Part shown: piece after piece, positions 61,487-64,000 of the stretch
Position numbering within the stretch: position 1 is the first letter of the stretch
How the letters are laid out: the number at the start of each line of letters is the position of its first letter
Assembly (NCBI GenBank): GCA_964540135.1
Contig: CAZILK010000003.1
Coordinates: forward strand, 1-64,000
From: CAZCAQ01 sp964540135
GTDB taxonomy: Bacteria > Patescibacteriota > WWE3 > UBA101185 > UBA10185
DNA length: 64,000 nucleotides
Direction: 5' to 3'
Position numbers and translations under genes: made by a program
The notes under the pieces: model-generated
The model's input: only the letters and a program-made list of their open reading frames with translations
Databases searched by the model: none
Told to the model about the DNA's origin: nothing

Positions 61487-62038
61487 GTGAAAACCGCTTT
61501 CATTATCATTGATCTCCAAGAAGGATTTTTTAAAACAGGACCCTTATTAGAAAGAAGGCCTCAACTAACTTCTAAAGTTAATGAATTAATTAAAATTTGC
61601 AGGACAACCGACATACCAATCATCTGGATAACACAAACATATAAAGAAGACCTTAGCGATGCCCCTCTATACAACATAAGAACAGGCAAAAACGACACTA
61701 GGGAGGGTACAAGTGATACAAATATCCTACACGAGCTAGATGTGCAAGAAACAGACACAAAGATTATCAAAAAGAGATTTAGTGCATTTTTTAAAACTGA
61801 TTTACTTGAAACACTAAAAGTTAACAAAATTGAAAGGTTAATAATCGCAGGAATAAATACAATGACCTGTGTAAGAACTAGCGTCATTGATGCTTACCAG
61901 CTAGATTACCCAGTTATCCTAGCTATCGACTGTGTTGATGGATACGATAAAGAACAGCACGAGACCTCATTAAAATACATGTCCTATGCGACAGCCGAGT
62001 TAAAATCCAACAGTGAGATAGAAGAGCTACTAAGATAA
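61487..62038 (+). CDS. Isochorismatase-family cysteine hydrolase
   Basis: A 183-residue soluble hydrolase. The triad positions are Asp9 (AFIIIDLQEGFF), a Lys in the KKRFSAFFKTDL region and the nucleophile Cys in GINTMTCVRTSVIDA, with the non-proline cis peptide just before it. The family includes nicotinamidase, N-carbamoylsarcosine amidohydrolase and ureidoacrylate hydrolase; the substrate here is unknown. GTG is chosen from the -10 spacing. It is followed by 242 bp without a gene. Confidence 0.85.
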   Translation: MKTAFIIIDLQEGFFKTGPLLERRPQLTSKVNELIKICRTTDIPIIWITQTYKEDLSDAPLYNIRTGKNDTREGTSDTNILHELDVQETDTKIIKKRFSAFFKTDLLETLKVNKIERLIIAGINTMTCVRTSVIDAYQLDYPVILAIDCVDGYDKEQHETSLKYMSYATAELKSNSEIEELLR

Positions 62039-62280
62039 ACACAGACTAGGTATTCCAGCGGAGAGGTTTGTGATTGAAGCTTTAAAATATTTTACTTTAT
62101 ACCTTAAAAGCTTAGCCGTATAGAATACTAATGCTATTGACTCTAAAACGAACTCACTGTACTTAATAACCATAGCTCACAGGCAAGGAGTCTATACTTA
62201 AACTAAACTGCCGCTTGTTGACTTGATAGAGAGAATAATACTACCATTAATATAGTAGCTAATTTTAGTAAGGCTTGATA
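62039..62280 (+). other. 242-bp intergenic region
   Basis: No gene with convincing start or composition. It is AT-rich, with a short inverted AAGCTTTAA/TTAAAAGCTT element near its start that may act as a weak terminator, and a weak TAAGG site 7 nt before the ATG at 62281. I see no clear promoter. Confidence 0.4.
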
Positions 62281-64000
62281 ATGAACTCAACTAATGATGA
62301 CAGAAACTTTAAACTCGCACTAGGGTGTGCAACTCTGATGCTTATTATTGCTTCAGCAGTACAACTATATTCTTTTAAACTTTCACAGAGCAGACTCGCG
62401 TATGCACCAAGTGAGGTTCAAGGTGAGATGTATGTTATCGCAAACATGCAGGGCACTCAAGCATGTGTATCAGTTCAGACTGGCCAAGTACTTTGGGAAT
62501 GTGCTGGGGAAACGTGTACGGCAAATGAGATTAATGAGTGCATGAACTCATCAACAGCTCTTGCCGGTGTTACTGAAAGCAGTCCTTTACAAGCTACCGA
62601 AGAAACTGGGGCCGATATCAGTTCTCAAGAGGGTCAAGTTGCCGGTGATTATGACTCAGCACCGGAATCTCTTTGCAGCCGTCCCGGGGTTGGCTACACA
62701 GGACAAGGCGGTTGTTGGAGCAAAAATAAACTAAGCGTTATTGTTGGTCCACAAATGTTTGATCTTGGAACCTCCGGTGTTCCTACAAATGTATCCCAAT
62801 TCACAAGAGGAGCATCACGAGATCTTGGAGACACTGTTAGAAAATACGACGTGAGTAAAGGTGAGGTTGTTAGATTTGCTATTAAGATGAAAAACAATTC
62901 AAGTGCTCCTGTTACAGATAACTATGAATTTTTTATAGGGAAAGTAACCCAAGCACCGATCGGTGTTCCGGTAACAAGTACAACACCACTTTGCGAAGCT
63001 CAATTTAATAAACTAAATGCTGACGGCAACACTTCGCAATCTGGTAGACTCATTTTTTCAGGTAGAACCTACACAATGCTACCTGGACAAGAAAAGCTTC
63101 TTACAGCTGAGTGGAAACCGACAAATACTGATTGTGGAGTCTATCAATTAGACCTTGGGTCAGAAGCTTTTGGCCAACCGGGTAAAACAGGCTGCGCTAA
63201 TCCATCAACAGATAGAGTTATTGCAGCAGCATTTATTAGAGTCGTTGGCTGTACTACAACACCTCCAGTTGAAAGCAAGCCCTTAACATGTACAGGCATT
63301 GGATTTTATAATGACCAAGGAACAGCACTTATTTCATCTGTAAAGCCAGGGCAGTTTGTTAAGGTAGATATTAAGCTCGACAGGTCTCCACTTGAAATGA
63401 AAGCAAAGACACCAATCTTTGTATTACCGGTATTTCCCTCACAGCTTGAATACATAAGTTTTGTTCAGCCAGCGTCTGGTAAAATGAGCTGTGTGAAACA
63501 ACATACTGATGTTCAATGTATGTTTAACCCAGATTCACCAGACAAGCATGTTGTTTTAAACTTTAAAGTTAGCCCTACTGCTACGCCAACATCAACAATT
63601 GCTGTAACATCAAGAGTTACATATAACGGAGCTGATATTGGTGGAAACAATTGTAAGGGATCGATTATTGTTGAAAAGCCAGAAGTTATTAGCTGTACAT
63701 ATATGTACTCGCCTTGGGTAGAACAGTATAGAAGCCATAGGCAAGGCTTTGATGTTAATTCACCTAAAGCGTTGTCCTTAATAACTGTCCCCAATAATTC
63801 GGAAGGCAAGAGAGTTAACATTGTGTATGAATACAGACCAATTAGAGACAAAACCTCAAGCGCTGGTAGTATAGCTACTGAATTTAAAAATGAAGGAAGT
63901 GTAGTCAAATGCGGACCGCAATCAAACGAAGATGCATGGGTCTACCTGTCAACAGAAACAACAGAAACAAGAGTTCTAACAGCAGATCACGGGTTTTTAG
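62281..64000 (+). CDS. Large secreted/membrane-anchored protein, 3' end outside window
   Basis: An open frame of 573 codons that runs off the window. A hydrophobic segment (LALGCATLMLIIASAVQLYSF) near the N-terminus anchors or exports it. The outside part is Thr/Pro/Val-rich and strand-rich with many cysteines in pairs (TPLCEAQ, DCGVYQ, GCANPS, VGCTTTP, LTCTGIG, MSCVK, VQCMF). It looks like a series of Ig/Fn3-like modules stabilised by disulfides. It is probably a surface protein. No family is recognised and the C-terminal anchor is not in the window. A weak TAAGG 7 nt before the ATG is the only start signal. Confidence 0.65.
   Translation, partial: MNSTNDDRNFKLALGCATLMLIIASAVQLYSFKLSQSRLAYAPSEVQGEMYVIANMQGTQACVSVQTGQVLWECAGETCTANEINECMNSSTALAGVTESSPLQATEETGADISSQEGQVAGDYDSAPESLCSRPGVGYTGQGGCWSKNKLSVIVGPQMFDLGTSGVPTNVSQFTRGASRDLGDTVRKYDVSKGEVVRFAIKMKNNSSAPVTDNYEFFIGKVTQAPIGVPVTSTTPLCEAQFNKLNADGNTSQSGRLIFSGRTYTMLPGQEKLLTAEWKPTNTDCGVYQLDLGSEAFGQPGKTGCANPSTDRVIAAAFIRVVGCTTTPPVESKPLTCTGIGFYNDQGTALISSVKPGQFVKVDIKLDRSPLEMKAKTPIFVLPVFPSQLEYISFVQPASGKMSCVKQHTDVQCMFNPDSPDKHVVLNFKVSPTATPTSTIAVTSRVTYNGADIGGNNCKGSIIVEKPEVISCTYMYSPWVEQYRSHRQGFDVNSPKALSLITVPNNSEGKRVNIVYEYRPIRDKTSSAGSIATEFKNEGSVVKCGPQSNEDAWVYLSTETTETRVLTADHGFL

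Noticed and set aside
1..64000. Recoded TGA (Gly), as in Gracilibacteria and SR1
   Set aside because: TGA ends genes normally here, for example at 35786-35788 just before the next start, and the tRNA-Gly found reads UCC.
1..64000. CRISPR array, prophage or insertion sequence
   Set aside because: No short regularly spaced repeats, no cas, phage structural, integrase or transposase genes were seen.

Overview
The window is an AT-rich, gene-dense chromosomal segment of a bacterium, most likely a member of the Patescibacteria (Candidate Phyla Radiation). The case rests on very short intergenic spacers, compact versions of core proteins (for example a 560-residue methionyl-tRNA synthetase without a C-terminal extension), a 2.2-kilo-residue modular surface protein of the kind common in that group, and a large share of genes with no Shine-Dalgarno site whose -10 box lies 6-7 nt before the start codon (leaderless transcripts). 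The phylum cannot be fixed from the sequence. The standard code is in use: TGA, TAA and TAG all end genes. One run of 100 N (34896-34995) marks a scaffold join.

Layout. 1-8118: end of an ASCH-like gene, small membrane and secreted proteins, a VOC protein, an alpha/beta hydrolase, glucan phosphorylase, TypA/BipA and a ZIP metal transporter. 8123-17656: a cell-surface locus with two identical tandem WxL-like secreted proteins, a DUF916-like membrane protein with a C-terminal LysM, and a giant modular protein whose C-terminus is the same WxL-like domain. This is the most unusual part of the window. 17698-30903: an HD phosphohydrolase, a DedA-type protein, glycosyltransferases, MetG, and a redox group (YceI-like protein, DsbA-like thioredoxin, NDH-2-like oxidoreductase, superoxide dismutase, thioredoxin reductase) with small envelope proteins.

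30957-35105: tRNA-Gly followed by a loosely packed two-gene island, a VWA/MIDAS protein and a large unrecognised protein broken by the assembly gap. 35168-45033: hydrolase, transglutaminase-like protein, C39-like peptidase with TPRs, MFS transporter, PyrD, a radical SAM protein, tRNA-Arg and tRNA-Leu, GT2, a nucleoside-kinase-like protein, an aminotransferase and Hsp20 with a clear sigma-70 promoter. 45111-46790: an ArsR-type regulator with a palindromic operator candidate, a CxxC thioredoxin-like protein and an ArsP-type permease. 46846-52352: two GT39-type membrane glycosyltransferases around a beta-propeller protein, then a LiaF/DUF4097-like protein.

53100-64000: two tRNA-Pro genes in inverted orientation around a third GT39-like protein and an HMA-TauE/SafE-cupredoxin fusion. 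Then come an MFS transporter, a SurA-N-like protein, a 38-residue small protein, a short VIT/CCC1-type protein, a pair of lysozyme/glucosaminidase-like proteins, tRNA-Leu, an isochorismatase-family hydrolase and the start of a large secreted protein.

The genes point to a cell that invests heavily in its envelope (surface proteins, protein or lipid glycosylation, wall hydrolases), handles metals and oxidative stress, and keeps little biosynthesis (PyrD, one aminotransferase). I saw no CRISPR array, prophage or insertion sequence.
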